Source: an uncultured Clostridia bacterium (lineage in GTDB: Bacteria > Bacillota > Clostridia > Christensenellales > CAG-138). From it: DNA of 35,918 nt. The stretch is taken from contig CALVLD010000019.1 in the NCBI GenBank assembly GCA_944336475.1, forward strand, positions 1 through 35,918. Reading direction: 5' to 3'. The position numbers and the translations under genes were made by a program. The notes below the pieces were generated by a model. It saw only the letters and a list, made by a program, of their open reading frames with translations, did not search any database and was not told where the DNA came from. Below, piece after piece: positions 26,089 through 35,204 of the stretch (its first letter is position 1; each line of letters starts with the position of its first letter).

Positions 26089-26321
26089 ACAAACCTCCTG
26101 TGGGAGGGTGGTCCCCATGACAGGAAGTATAGCGTAACCGCCGTTACATCACGGTCGCTTTGGGGTAAAGAAATATGGGTTTGCTTGTCGCTCAATGACG
26201 CAGGAGGATGATGCGAAACGCGACCTGTCAACGGTTCAAAAGGGGGCGTGGAAAAAAGGAGATCGGCCGTTTTTACTATGCTGTTTGGCAGGTTGGCGGA
26301 GGCTATACGGATCGATGCCCT

Positions 26322-27131
26322 TTACCCGTTTTGTTTGCAGAAGAAGCACCGCTTGGCCTCGATCTGGAGCTTGGAGTTTCCCGTGAAGTTGCGTCCTACG
26401 AGGCGTCGGGCGTCGGCGGCGTCGCCCGACAGGAGGCGGTCAAGGTCGAATGCACGGCGTATGTCCTCATCGGGCTCGGATACGGGTATATGGGCGTTTC
26501 TCGGGCAGCTCTGCTGGCATATCTCACACCCCATGTGGGTGGTCTGCACAGCATAGACCCAGTCGGGGTACACCGGGCCGTCCATGTAAAAGCGCATACA
26601 TTTCTCTACGGTAAGCCCATGGGAGTCTATCGCATGGCAGGGGCATGCCGCCTCGCAGATGCGGCATTCGGCGCAGATATCGTCATGCATTATGGGGCGT
26701 ACCTCCGGCACAAAGTAGTGCTCGGGGGTTGTCTCCAGAATGAGCGTCTGCGCAGCGAAGCGCGTGCCGAACCCGGGTATCGCCGCAAGGGAGTTTTTGC
26801 ACATCACGCCTATGCCGTTGCCCGCAATGAGGGGCTTTACGGGCAGCTCTCGACGCTCGGCATGTACGCCGAGGGATGTCAGTTCCTGCACGAGCGCCTT
26901 TGCCGCATGATAGGCCCTGTTGGAATTGATATAATATGAGGGTATCCTCTCCCCTTCCGCATAGGGCGAATAGGGGTACACCAGCAGCGCCGCCGCACCC
27001 GCCCATGGGCAGGCGGTGCGGGCGTTATAGCACAGCCCCCTGCCGCCGTCTGGGTACTCGGGCAGGGGCACGACGTATGCCTCGGCAAAGCCGTGCCGCC
27101 TTGCCATTGCCTTGAGGGAAAAATTGTCCAT
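26322..27131 (-). CDS. QueG-like 4Fe-4S double-cluster protein
   Basis: A 269-residue protein related to epoxyqueuosine reductase. The N-terminal part has the ARRHGFAEAYVVPLPEY and CAWAGAAALLVYPYSP-like opening. The centre has NGIGVMCKNSLAAIPGFGTR, and the C-terminus has two ferredoxin-type clusters: CAECRICEAACPCHAI with a partner Cys in EKCMRFYM, and MGCEICQQSCPRN. It is shorter than true QueG and ends soon after the second cluster, so it may be one of the short QueG paralogues of anaerobes with an unknown substrate. The start ATG sits only five bases after a TATAAT and has no ribosome-binding site; an alternative ATG at 27107 has a weak one. Confidence 0.85.
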   Translation of the reverse strand: MDNFSLKAMARRHGFAEAYVVPLPEYPDGGRGLCYNARTACPWAGAAALLVYPYSPYAEGERIPSYYINSNRAYHAAKALVQELTSLGVHAERRELPVKPLIAGNGIGVMCKNSLAAIPGFGTRFAAQTLILETTPEHYFVPEVRPIMHDDICAECRICEAACPCHAIDSHGLTVEKCMRFYMDGPVYPDWVYAVQTTHMGCEICQQSCPRNAHIPVSEPDEDIRRAFDLDRLLSGDAADARRLVGRNFTGNSKLQIEAKRCFFCKQNG

Positions 27132-27136
27132 GCCCG

Positions 27137-27165
27137 ATTATACCATTTTGCTGCGGTCGATGCAA
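27137..27165 (-). promoter_or_regulatory. Promoter of the QueG-like gene, suggesting a leaderless message
   Basis: On the minus strand TTGCAT (27160-27165) and a perfect TATAAT (27137-27142) are 17 bases apart. Only five bases separate the -10 from the ATG at 27131, so transcription would start at or next to the start codon. Confidence 0.5.
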
Positions 27166-27241
27166 CGATGCCGAGCAGATGCAAAGAACGGAGTGGTTTG
27201 AACAATCCCAAAAAAATTTGCGATTTTTCATAAAAAGGTGG

Positions 27242-27268
27242 TTGACTTTGGAGCTGATATAGTATAAT
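27242..27268 (+). promoter_or_regulatory. Promoter of the secreted propeller gene
   Basis: TTGACT (27242-27247) and TATAAT (27263-27268) on the plus strand, spaced 15 bases, which is short. Both hexamers are good, so this is the likely origin of a roughly 300-base leader before 27583. Confidence 0.55.
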
Positions 27269-27274
27269 ATGCAT

Positions 27275-27582
27275 ATGGGGGAATTTAATAAAGGCGGTGC
27301 TCCTTATGGGTGTTTAGAACGCGCATTGTTTGTGGCACCTCTTTGACGGTGCTTTTACTCCCTTTCTTTGCAGTCTCCCTCCACATCAGTGATGGGCCGT
27401 GCCTCGCTGCCGCATTGTAATCATGCGGTAGACTCATCCCAATGGGACGTCCTTTAAGGGCCCATTGGAGTTCCCTTGCGTAGAACGCATTTTGGGAGCT
27501 GCATATGCGAGAGTGGTGACGAATACCTTTCGTGAGCCGTTTCATCAAGACCAATCGATTATGAAAGGAGACGTTTATCACC
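27275..27582 (+). other. Long structured 5' leader with a possible 23-codon leaderless ORF
   Basis: About 300 bases lie between the promoter and the next gene. An ATG at 27275, just where transcription should begin, opens a 23-residue frame reading MGEFNKGGAPYGCLERALFV before its stop. Self-complementary stretches include TCCCAATGGGA near 27437, with a further CCCATTGGA 20 bases on. AAAGGAG lies 12 bases before ATG 27583, a wide spacing. No known riboswitch was recognised. Confidence 0.35.
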
Positions 27583-29223
27583 ATGTTAAAAAGAATTTCA
27601 GCTTGCATCGTTTCTTTACTGGCACTTTGCATTCCCTTTTCGGCTGTGCTCTCATATTACGATATCCCTGCGCCCGACTCCGTCGGCAATGAAGATACTG
27701 CTGCCTCCGGTTCATCCTCCGCCGTGGATGATGGCGGCTTCTCCTATGAGACCCTCGAGGTAGACGCAAGGGTCTCGGATGGGGTCGTGTTGGAGCTCCC
27801 CGTGTATGAAACGCCCTACGGCAGCGATGAATACAGGGGCGAAGGAGAAAATCATCATACGAACCGCATAGCATATGCCTATTATGAGGGCGGCGATGGG
27901 GACATTGAGGGCGGCATTGAGTACCTTGCGCCGGATGCATTTCTGGTCACCGAAAAGGGCGAGGTCGCAATACTCGATACCTACAACAAGCTCATCCGGG
28001 TGTATTCGCTTGACAGCAGAGCAGAGACCCGCACCATAGATATCGGAAAACTGTCGTATCCCCGGCTGATGACCAGCCTGGACGGCGTATTCTATGTGCT
28101 TGACAGCGCTCGCAGCCGCATCGCTGTTGTTAAGGATGAGATCACGGCGGTGTATGAGCTGCCCAAGATCTCGGAAACCGTGTTTGACCCGTCCTACAGC
28201 ACCAATTTTTATACCTATGAGTATAATATGGGCCCCGTTGTATCCTCCCTGCGAGTGGACGATGGGGAGCTTGTCGTGTGCGCCGGTTCAGACGGAGAGT
28301 ATAGGCTGAAAGGCGGCAAGTTCGTAAAGAGTGCAGATATGTATGATATTGAGGATGACGGCAAGACCTTTACTGTGCGCTTCAACGGCAATGAGTGGAG
28401 CTTCTCGTCCGGTGGGATAGGCATAGATGTCTGTGGTGTGGATGCGGAAGGCAACCTGTATGTCTACTGCTGCAGCACTCTTATAGATGAGGACGGCCGG
28501 CTGACGGGCGACAGCACTCTGCGTGTGTACGACAGCAAAAGCCGCCTTGTAAAATGTGCCGTTGTTGATTATTCATCGGCATATCTGCTGCCGTATCAGC
28601 ATATTGCGCTCGGCCCGGATAACTGCTTCTACCAGATGGTTTGTGATGAGGACGCCGTGCGTATAGTGCGAATGTGGCTTTCAGACCGGGCGACCATAGT
28701 GAATAACCATGTGTCACCTGAGGGGACGCATAAGGATAACAATCCAGTTACCAGGGAGTCGCAGCCATGTGCAAATGTGCCGTTTACTACGGCCAGAACA
28801 AATGCGATCGCATACACCACTCATGACTTTACTGTTTACAGTTTGAACAAACATGACTGGGATGGAAGTGGCAGTGCCTTTTAACTGCCGGAATATGTTG
28901 CTTTAGCCGCCGATAATAGCGCCGTGACCGGCATCCCATATTCTCGTGGCGATGAGGATTCGTTGGATGCGTTCGATACCAATTTGACCACATATTGTAC
29001 GGACAGCAGTGGCAACAGTTACTGCATGAGTGCCGGTAATATAGGGTCTTCAACAGATGGATGTGAATATGCAAGTGAGCATGAAGAACACGTCTGGGTA
29101 GCTTATGGCGTTAGATACAGATGCAGCGTATGCAGGAGGATAGCGACTTCTATTCCGGGCGTTACTTCGGCGTTACATATTGACTTACCGAAGCGCGGCA
29201 TGAACTATATCATAACTGACTGA
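27583..29223 (+). pseudogene. Secreted propeller plus amidase-like protein, interrupted by an in-frame TAA
   Basis: The first open part (27583-28884, 433 residues) has a signal peptide MLKRISACIVSLLALCIPFS and a propeller-like body with repeats such as DAFLVTEKGEVAILDTYNKL and IDVCGVDAEGNLYVYCCST. It stops at TAA 28882-28884. The same frame then continues without a break as LPEYVALAADNSAVTGIPYS and on to a stop at 29223. That part, with the preceding ARTNAIAYTTHDFTVYSLNK, resembles secreted amidase-like proteins of Oscillospiraceae whose motif is GIPYCWGG; here it is GIPYSRGD, and the usual downstream Cys-Ser-Gly is not seen. So the C-terminal domain is both cut off and degenerate. The N-terminal part may still be made. 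The downstream lipoprotein starts 14 bases later. Confidence 0.7.
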
Positions 29224-29236
29224 GGAGATGGCTGCT

Positions 29237-30541
29237 ATGAAAAATATCCGCATTATATCCATGGTAGCACTGGTGATGCTGGCTGCGCTGCTGCTCACAG
29301 GCTGCGATGACCACACGGCCGCTCTGCCGACTGCTGATCCGGCTGCGACCTCTGACCCTGCAGTGCAGGCGACCGGGGAGCCCTCCGACTCCCCCAATGA
29401 CACGGAATCTCCGGTGATAGGTGGACTTCCCGTGCCCTTTACGGATTATGAGGTGCTGTTGACTCTCCCCCTTCGCTTTATAGACTCAAACCAAGATTTA
29501 TATCTTTATGACCCCTTTTTGGGCGAGGATGGCTGCGATTCTGATCTGCTCGTTCCCAAGCCGGAGTATGATGATGCCTGTATTGTGGCTGCGAGGGGTT
29601 CAATGTGGCAGCCATCGCTTGAGCATGGGGTTTCGATAGAGAAGCTGACGAACGCTTCTTTTATGATACAATGCGGCCCGTACGGAGAATCGGGAGCCTA
29701 TGTTTTCAACGGGCGGCTCTTCCGCATATACGTTTTTGAGGATGGGGAACATATTAACACCATAGAGATCGAGCCGTGGGATTACTATGGAGATCAGTCC
29801 TGCGCATATATCAACGGCCTGTGGTATATTTGCGGTATGGATTATGGCTTTCACAGGGTCGATGTATACGACAACTACTCCAATTTGGTGAGGACCTTTT
29901 ATGATTGGCCGCAAACATACCTTACGGACAACTCCTCCAAGCCCCAGAGCTTCATAGGCACTGAGGTGCAGCCGGACGGAACAGAACTTGTGATAATGTC
30001 CAGCGATGATTATATAAACGACGTTTACAAATACAACTACTATGACCTGTCAAACGGGTCGTTTGAGCTTGTGTACTCCCGAGATGCGAATGACTTTGAT
30101 GAGCTCAAAGAGCAATACGGCTGCTCGGAGTTATCCGCAACGCAATTTTCGGACGGGAGCTCCGTGGGGGTGTTCTACAGCGCCTGTGAAATGGTCTCTG
30201 CAGATGGCAAGATTGTTACTTTCCCGTATGCCTACATACGCGCATTCGATGCCGATATGAACCCCATAGGGGGCTTTGATTCATTCGACTATCTCAATCT
30301 GCGGTTCGTGCCCGACTGTCTCTACGCATATGTCACAGCCTGCTCCACCGAGCAAGTGTATGCGTTGCTGTACTACGAGGACTATGTGCAGATGGTCAGG
30401 ATACCCCTTGACAGCGACTTTGAGCCCTATTGCCTGGAGCAGGGGGCAACCCTGCCCTATACCCACCAGCAGTTGTGGGCGATGGGGCTGGATGAAAACC
30501 TCTGGGAATTGCCCTCCGGACCTAAACGCAGCCATGGGTAA
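29237..30541 (+). CDS. Lipoprotein, unknown, propeller-like
   Basis: A 434-residue lipoprotein. The signal peptide ends in a lipobox, ALLLTGC, followed by a Thr/Pro/Ala-rich linker (about 20-60). The rest is beta-rich and rich in Tyr, Asp and Trp, with repeating YVFNGRLFRIYVFEDG, YINGLWYICGMDYGFHRVDV and NDVYKYNYYDLSNGSFELVY, suggesting propeller blades. No enzyme motif was seen. The start at 29237 is chosen because GAGGAG is nine bases before it, whereas the ATG at 29228 has none at a usable distance. It follows the interrupted propeller gene by 14 bases and is similar to it in style, so the two probably form an operon for an envelope function. Confidence 0.85.
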   Translation: MKNIRIISMVALVMLAALLLTGCDDHTAALPTADPAATSDPAVQATGEPSDSPNDTESPVIGGLPVPFTDYEVLLTLPLRFIDSNQDLYLYDPFLGEDGCDSDLLVPKPEYDDACIVAARGSMWQPSLEHGVSIEKLTNASFMIQCGPYGESGAYVFNGRLFRIYVFEDGEHINTIEIEPWDYYGDQSCAYINGLWYICGMDYGFHRVDVYDNYSNLVRTFYDWPQTYLTDNSSKPQSFIGTEVQPDGTELVIMSSDDYINDVYKYNYYDLSNGSFELVYSRDANDFDELKEQYGCSELSATQFSDGSSVGVFYSACEMVSADGKIVTFPYAYIRAFDADMNPIGGFDSFDYLNLRFVPDCLYAYVTACSTEQVYALLYYEDYVQMVRIPLDSDFEPYCLEQGATLPYTHQQLWAMGLDENLWELPSGPKRSHG

Positions 30542-30551
30542 TTAACATGGC

Positions 30552-31718
30552 ACCAAATCCCGAATTTGCAGCGCAAATTCGGGATTAAGGTTTGAATACA
30601 TATCTGTCTTTTAATAGCAGGCCCGTACGCCCTGCCCATTCCTTTTTCAAGGGGTTTGGGGACGCTTTTAGGAAAAAGCGTCCCCAACGTTCCCCTTAAG
30701 CGTCCCCAACGTTCCCCCCAATAGGGGGCTCCTCCCCCTAAGACCCCCGCAAGGGGCTGCGCCCCTTGACCTGCAGACTTCGTCCGTGGGGCTGCCATTT
30801 AAGAGGTAATGCCGAATGCTGTTTTTAATCCCGAATTTGCAGCGCAAATTCGGGATTAAAGTTTGAATACATATCTGTCTTTTAATAGCAGGCCCGTATG
30901 CCTTGCCCATCCCTTTTTCAAGGGGTTTGGGGACGCTTTTAGGAAAAAGCGTCCCCAACGTTCCCCCCCAATAGGGGGCGTCGCCCCCTAAGACCCCCGC
31001 AAGGGGCTGCGCCCCTTGACCCGCAGGATTCGTCGATGGAGCCGACCCTTGAGAGGTAATGCCGAATGATGTTTTTAAGCCCGAATTTGCAGTGCAAATT
31101 CGGGCTTGTGGTATGAATGGTTTTGTTATGTAGCTGTAGCCCGTATGCCTTGCCCATCCCTTTTTCAAGGGGTTTGGGGACGCTTTTAGGAAAAAGCGTC
31201 CCCAACGTTCCCTCCAATAGGGGGCGCCGCCCTCTAAGACCCCCGCAAGGGGCTGCGCCCCTTGACCCGCAGGGTTCGTCGATGGGGGCGGCCCCTTAAG
31301 TGCTGATGCCGAATGATGTTTTTAATCCCGAATTTGCGCTGCAAATTCGGGATTTAGTCAGGAATGGTTTTTAGTATGTAATTGCGGCTTTGCTTGCCCT
31401 GTCCATTCCTTTTTCAAGGGGTTTGGGGACGCTTTTAGGAAAAAGCGTCCCCAACGTTCCCCCCAATAGGGGGCGCCGCCCCCTCAGACCCCTGCAAGGG
31501 ACTGCGTCCCTTGACCCGCAGGGTTCGTCCATGGGGCTGCCATTTAAGAGGTAATGCCGAATGCTGTTTTTAATCCCGAATTTGCAGCGCAAATTCGGGA
31601 TTTGGTTTGAGAATGGTTTTAGTATGTAATTGTAGCCCGTTCGTACTGTCCCCTTACCTTTTTTCTTGGGGGGCTTGGGGGGTATTCTTTTTTCTGTGAA
31701 AAAAGAATACCCCCCAAG
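30552..31718. repeat. Repeat array B: five ~250-bp hairpin-rich units
   Basis: Units of the same family as array A. The main palindrome occurs at 30556-30586, 30827-30857, 31077-31107, 31324-31354 and 31572-31602 (spacings 271, 250, 247, 248). Four units are followed by GGGGACGCTTTT-AGGA-AAAAGCGTCCCC; in the last this stem is replaced by a shorter decayed relative. The 271 spacing reflects a small extra copy of GCGTCCCCAACGTTCCCC. At 31077 the arms read AAGCCCG/CGGGCTT rather than AATCCCG/CGGGATT, a paired change. At 31324 the central AGC is GCT. The array ends with a perfect 20-base inverted repeat (31674-31718, five-base loop) that starts CTTGGGGGGTATTC. No gene is supported within it. Confidence 0.9.
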
Positions 31719-31766
31719 AAGCGCTTTTCGGAAAAAGCGTCCCCAAGCGCTGCACAGAGGGGTGCA

Positions 31767-31796
31767 CAAAACCCGGGCGGCCTGCGGCCGCCCGGG
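31767..31796 (-). terminator. Rho-independent terminator of argF
   Basis: On the minus strand CCCGGGCGGC, loop CGCAG, GCCGCCCGGG: perfect 10-base arms followed by TTTTGTG, 23 bases beyond the argF stop. Confidence 0.8.
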
Positions 31797-31819
31797 GAAA
31801 GCGCTTGTATGTGCAGCTA

Positions 31820-32806
31820 TCAGCCGATGGTTGCGACCATAACGGCCTTTATGGTATGCATGCGGTTCTCCGCCTCGTCAAACACCTTGGAGTTCGGGCT
31901 GCGGAAGACCTCGTCGGACACCTCCATCTCGGTGAGGCCGAACTTCTCGTGGATATCACGGCCGACGGACGTCTCCAGATCGTGGAAGCTGGGCAGGCAG
32001 TGGAGGAATATGACATCGGGATTATTCGTCATGCGTAGCATGTCCATGGTGACGCGGTACGGCTCAAGCAGAGCGATCCTCTCCGCAAACTGCGCTTCCT
32101 CGCCCATAGAGACCCAAACGTCGGTGTAGATGGCGTCGGCGCCGTCTACATCGTGGATGTTCTCCGAGAACTCAATCTGAGCGCCGGTGACCTCGGCAAG
32201 CTCCTGCATCTGAGCAACCAGCTCCTGATCAGGGAAGAGCTGCTTGGGCGCAATGCCCACAAAGTGCATGCCGAGCTTTGCGGAGATTATCATAAGGGAG
32301 TTGCCCATATTGTTGCGGGCGTCGCCGACATAGACCAGCTTGACCTTGTTGAGGGGCTTCCTGATATGCTCGCGGATGGTCATGACGTCCGCAAGCACCT
32401 GCGTGGGATGGAACTTGTCGGTGAGGCCGTTCCACACAGGCACGCCGGCATGCTTGGCAAGCAGCTCGACGACCTCCTGCTTGAAGCCGCGGTACTCAAT
32501 GCCGTCATAGAAGCGGCCGAGCACCTTTGCGGTATCCTCAAGGGATTCCTTTTTGCCCATCTGGCTGTTGGAGAGGAATGTCACATTTGCACCCTCGTCA
32601 AACGCAGCGACCTCGAATGCACAGCGCGTGCGGGTGGAGGTCTTGTCAAAGAGCAGAACTATGTTCTTTCCTGCAAGCAGATTGTTGCGGATGCCGGCAC
32701 GCTTTTTGCGCTTGAGATCATCCGCCAGATCGAGCAGGAACAGTATCTCTTCCGGGGCGAAGTCCAAAAGCGTCAGCAGATGACGTCCGCGAAGATTGAT
32801 AGGCAT
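31820..32806 (-). CDS. argF: Ornithine carbamoyltransferase
   Basis: A 328-residue enzyme joining carbamoyl phosphate and ornithine to give citrulline, or the reverse in arginine breakdown. It has the carbamoyl phosphate site [16 protein letters not shown] (STRTR), [28 protein letters not shown], the ornithine loop DVWVSMGEE and the HCLP motif in [13 protein letters not shown]. The [11 protein letters not shown] form and the ending [17 protein letters not shown] resemble catabolic ArcB enzymes, but no arcA or arcC is nearby, so direction is open. AAGGAGA is seven bases before ATG 32806. It has its own promoter and terminator and is a single-gene unit. Confidence 0.96.
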   Translation of the reverse strand: MPINLRGRHLLTLLDFAPEEILFLLDLADDLKRKKRAGIRNNLLAGKNIVLLFDKTSTRTRCAFEVAAFDEGANVTFLSNSQMGKKESLEDTAKVLGRFYDGIEYRGFKQEVVELLAKHAGVPVWNGLTDKFHPTQVLADVMTIREHIRKPLNKVKLVYVGDARNNMGNSLMIISAKLGMHFVGIAPKQLFPDQELVAQMQELAEVTGAQIEFSENIHDVDGADAIYTDVWVSMGEEAQFAERIALLEPYRVTMDMLRMTNNPDVIFLHCLPSFHDLETSVGRDIHEKFGLTEMEVSDEVFRSPNSKVFDEAENRMHTIKAVMVATIG

Positions 32807-32847
32807 AAGAAAATCTCCTTTACATATCGTAATTTTTGTGCAATTGA

Positions 32848-32876
32848 ATTATATCAGACCCCGACCCGTTTGAAAA
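32848..32876 (-). promoter_or_regulatory. Promoter of argF
   Basis: On the minus strand TTTTCA (32871-32876) and a perfect TATAAT (32848-32853), 17 bases apart, with start of transcription about 35 bases before the ATG. No clear ArgR box was identified. Confidence 0.6.
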
Positions 32877-32900
32877 GGGGGGAGTGCAATATACTTTACC

Positions 32901-34403
32901 TCACAGCAACGTCTTTTTGTCCTTGAGCATCACATCGTGGGCGCCGCCTTCGACTATGCTCGTGGGGGATACCAGGGTGAGCCTTGCCTTTTCCCTAAGC
33001 TCGGGGATGCTCACCGCACCGCAGTTGCACATGGTGGACTTGACCTTGGCAAGCGTGAGCGCAACATTGTCGTGCAGGCTGCCGGCATAGGGGACGTAGG
33101 AATCCACCCCCTCCTCAAAGCTGAGCTGCGCCTTGCCGCCCATATCGTAACGCTGCCAGTTCCTTGCCCGGGCGGAGCCCTCGCCCCAATACTCCTTCAT
33201 ATAGCTGCCGTTTATCATCACACGGTTGGTGGGGCTCTCGTCAAAGCGGGCAAAATACCTGCCGAGCATGCAGAAATCCGCACCCATTGCAAGTGCGATG
33301 GTTATGTGGTGATCCATGACTATGCCGCCGTCGGAGCATATGGGGACGTACACGCCCGTGCGCTTGAAATACTCGTCCCTGGCGGCGGCAACCTCCATAA
33401 CGGCAGTGGCCTGACCCCTGCCTATGCCCTTTGTCTCCCTGGTTATGCATATCGACCCTCCGCCAATGCCGACTTTTACAAAATCCGCACCGGCATCGGC
33501 AAGGAAGTTGAACCCCTCCCTGTCCACGACATTGCCTGCGCCGCATATCACGGAATCGCCGTAGTTTTCCCTGATGAAGCGGAGCGTGTTTGCCTGCCAT
33601 GCGGAGTACCCCTCCGATGAATCTATGCACAGGGCATCGGCGCCTGCCTCGATGAGCGCCGGCACTCTTTCGGCATAGTCTCTTGAGTTTATGCCTGCGC
33701 CGACTATGTAGCGTTTTTTGCGGTCAAGAAGCTCATTGGGATTCTCCTTATGGGTATCGTAATCCTTGCGGAACACGAACGCCACCATGTGCCCGTCCTC
33801 CGTCACCACGGGGAGTGCATTGAGCTTGTGATCCCATATGACGTCGTTTGCCTCGCTGAGCGTGACCCCCTCCCTGACGGTGACGAGGCGCTCTATGGGA
33901 GTCATAAAGCTGTGCACGGGGGTGGAGGGCTCCATGCGGCTCACACGGTAATCACGGCTCGTGACGATGCCGCAGAGCATGCCCGTAGGCGTGCCGTCAT
34001 GGGTGACGGCAACGGTGGAGTGCCCTGTTTTTGCCTTGAGTGCGATTATATCGGCAAGCGTGCCCTGCGGAGTTATGCAGGAATCGCTCACCGAGAAGCC
34101 TGCCTTGTACGCCTTTGCACGGCGCACCATATCCGCCTCCGCCTCGACGGACTGGGAGCAGAATATGAATGAGCATCCGCCCTCACGGGCAAGAGCTACA
34201 GCCATGCGGTCGTCGGAGACGGACTGCATTACCGCAGACACCAGCGGTATACGCAGCGTCACACGGGACGTTTCCCCTGCCCTGAAGCGGCAAAGAGGAG
34301 CATCCAGCCGCACGTTTGCGGCGACGCACTCCTCCGAGGTGTAGTTGGGTATCAGCAGATATTCGGAAAATGTGTGGGACGGTTCGTCGTATATGAATGC
34401 CAT
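32901..34403 (-). CDS. guaB: IMP dehydrogenase
   Basis: A 500-residue enzyme converting IMP to XMP with NAD, the first step to guanine nucleotides. The N-terminal half has [20 protein letters not shown] and, at about residues 95-215, a pair of CBS domains ([40 protein letters not shown]). The C-terminal barrel has [34 protein letters not shown] with the catalytic cysteine, PICSDGGI and the flap region [30 protein letters not shown] replaces the usual GPGSICTTR, placing it in a distinct subgroup of IMPDH, though the active site appears complete. AAAGGAG lies five bases before ATG 34403. It follows the GntR gene by 11 bases. Confidence 0.94.
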   Translation of the reverse strand: MAFIYDEPSHTFSEYLLIPNYTSEECVAANVRLDAPLCRFRAGETSRVTLRIPLVSAVMQSVSDDRMAVALAREGGCSFIFCSQSVEAEADMVRRAKAYKAGFSVSDSCITPQGTLADIIALKAKTGHSTVAVTHDGTPTGMLCGIVTSRDYRVSRMEPSTPVHSFMTPIERLVTVREGVTLSEANDVIWDHKLNALPVVTEDGHMVAFVFRKDYDTHKENPNELLDRKKRYIVGAGINSRDYAERVPALIEAGADALCIDSSEGYSAWQANTLRFIRENYGDSVICGAGNVVDREGFNFLADAGADFVKVGIGGGSICITRETKGIGRGQATAVMEVAAARDEYFKRTGVYVPICSDGGIVMDHHITIALAMGADFCMLGRYFARFDESPTNRVMINGSYMKEYWGEGSARARNWQRYDMGGKAQLSFEEGVDSYVPYAGSLHDNVALTLAKVKSTMCNCGAVSIPELREKARLTLVSPTSIVEGGAHDVMLKDKKTLL

Positions 34404-34414
34404 GTAAACTCCTT

Positions 34415-35140
34415 TCAGACCTTTCGGCGCACAATGCTGTGGCGTATCACGCCGTCGGCATAGTATTGACGGGAATAGAGTACCCTTTTGCCATCGCGGT
34501 CATAGTCCACCTCGTCCATGTAGAGCACGGGCGTGCCGTCTGCAAGATTGAGCGCCTTGCCCGCCGCACCGGATACGGCAACAGCGCGCACCTCGGTCAC
34601 ATCCATACAGGGGAGAGCATTGCAGTACTCCTCAAGAAACTCAAATATAGGAGGGGAAAAATCGGCATCGGCATAGGCCCTGCGTATGCTTTGCATGGGT
34701 ATGAGATCCTCGCAGTATATGGCGGGCGTGCCGTCGGCCAGCACCGTCCTTGCAACGAGCAGCAGAGGTGTGTCAGGCGATACGCCGAGCTTTGCTGCGG
34801 CATCGGCATCCTGCGCCTGAGCTATAGTGTCAACACGCTCAGTCGGGGTCATGCCGGATTCTCGCACCATGTCGAGGAACTCTATCTCCGTATCCATGCG
34901 CACGGGTATATCCACCACCTGACGGTTTATCAGCGTGCCCACACCCTGGCGGCGTGTGATGTATCCGTCCAGCTCAAGCTTTGCCAGCACGTCACGAAGC
35001 TGCGTGCGGCTGATGCCAAGCAGCTCCGCAAGCTCCTGCTCCTTGGGGAGCCTGTCCTCCCCGGCGAATCCGCCCCGACGCATCTCGCCAATGAGCCTTG
35101 CCTGTATGCGTCTTGAGCTCTTTATCTTCTCGAAAACCAT
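34415..35140 (-). CDS. GntR-family (HutC/UTRA) transcriptional regulator
   Basis: A 241-residue regulator. The N-terminal winged helix (residues about 8-70) reads [20 protein letters not shown] with [20 protein letters not shown]. The C-terminal part is a UTRA ligand-binding domain ([57 protein letters not shown]). The start at 35140 follows GGGAGG by four bases; the earlier in-frame ATG at 35185 lies at the promoter and is not likely. It is cotranscribed with guaB, so it may control guanine nucleotide synthesis together with its own expression; that ligand link is inference. Confidence 0.92.
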   Translation of the reverse strand: MVFEKIKSSRRIQARLIGEMRRGGFAGEDRLPKEQELAELLGISRTQLRDVLAKLELDGYITRRQGVGTLINRQVVDIPVRMDTEIEFLDMVRESGMTPTERVDTIAQAQDADAAAKLGVSPDTPLLLVARTVLADGTPAIYCEDLIPMQSIRRAYADADFSPPIFEFLEEYCNALPCMDVTEVRAVAVSGAAGKALNLADGTPVLYMDEVDYDRDGKRVLYSRQYYADGVIRHSIVRRKV

Positions 35141-35162
35141 GCGTCCTCCCTCTCGTATAATT

Positions 35163-35204
35163 GGTATTACCTTTGATATTAGCACAAACTCCTGTCATAT
35201 GCAA
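35163..35204 (-). promoter_or_regulatory. Promoter and candidate operator of gntR-guaB
   Basis: On the minus strand TTGCAT (35199-35204) and TAATAT (35176-35181) are 17 bases apart. GGTAATACC (35163-35171), a short palindrome of the kind bound by GntR/HutC proteins, falls on the expected transcription start, as for an autorepressor. Confidence 0.5.

Noticed and set aside
28882-28884. Stop codon recoding (selenocysteine or pyrrolysine)
   Set aside because: The codon is TAA, which neither system uses, and no recoding signal is apparent.
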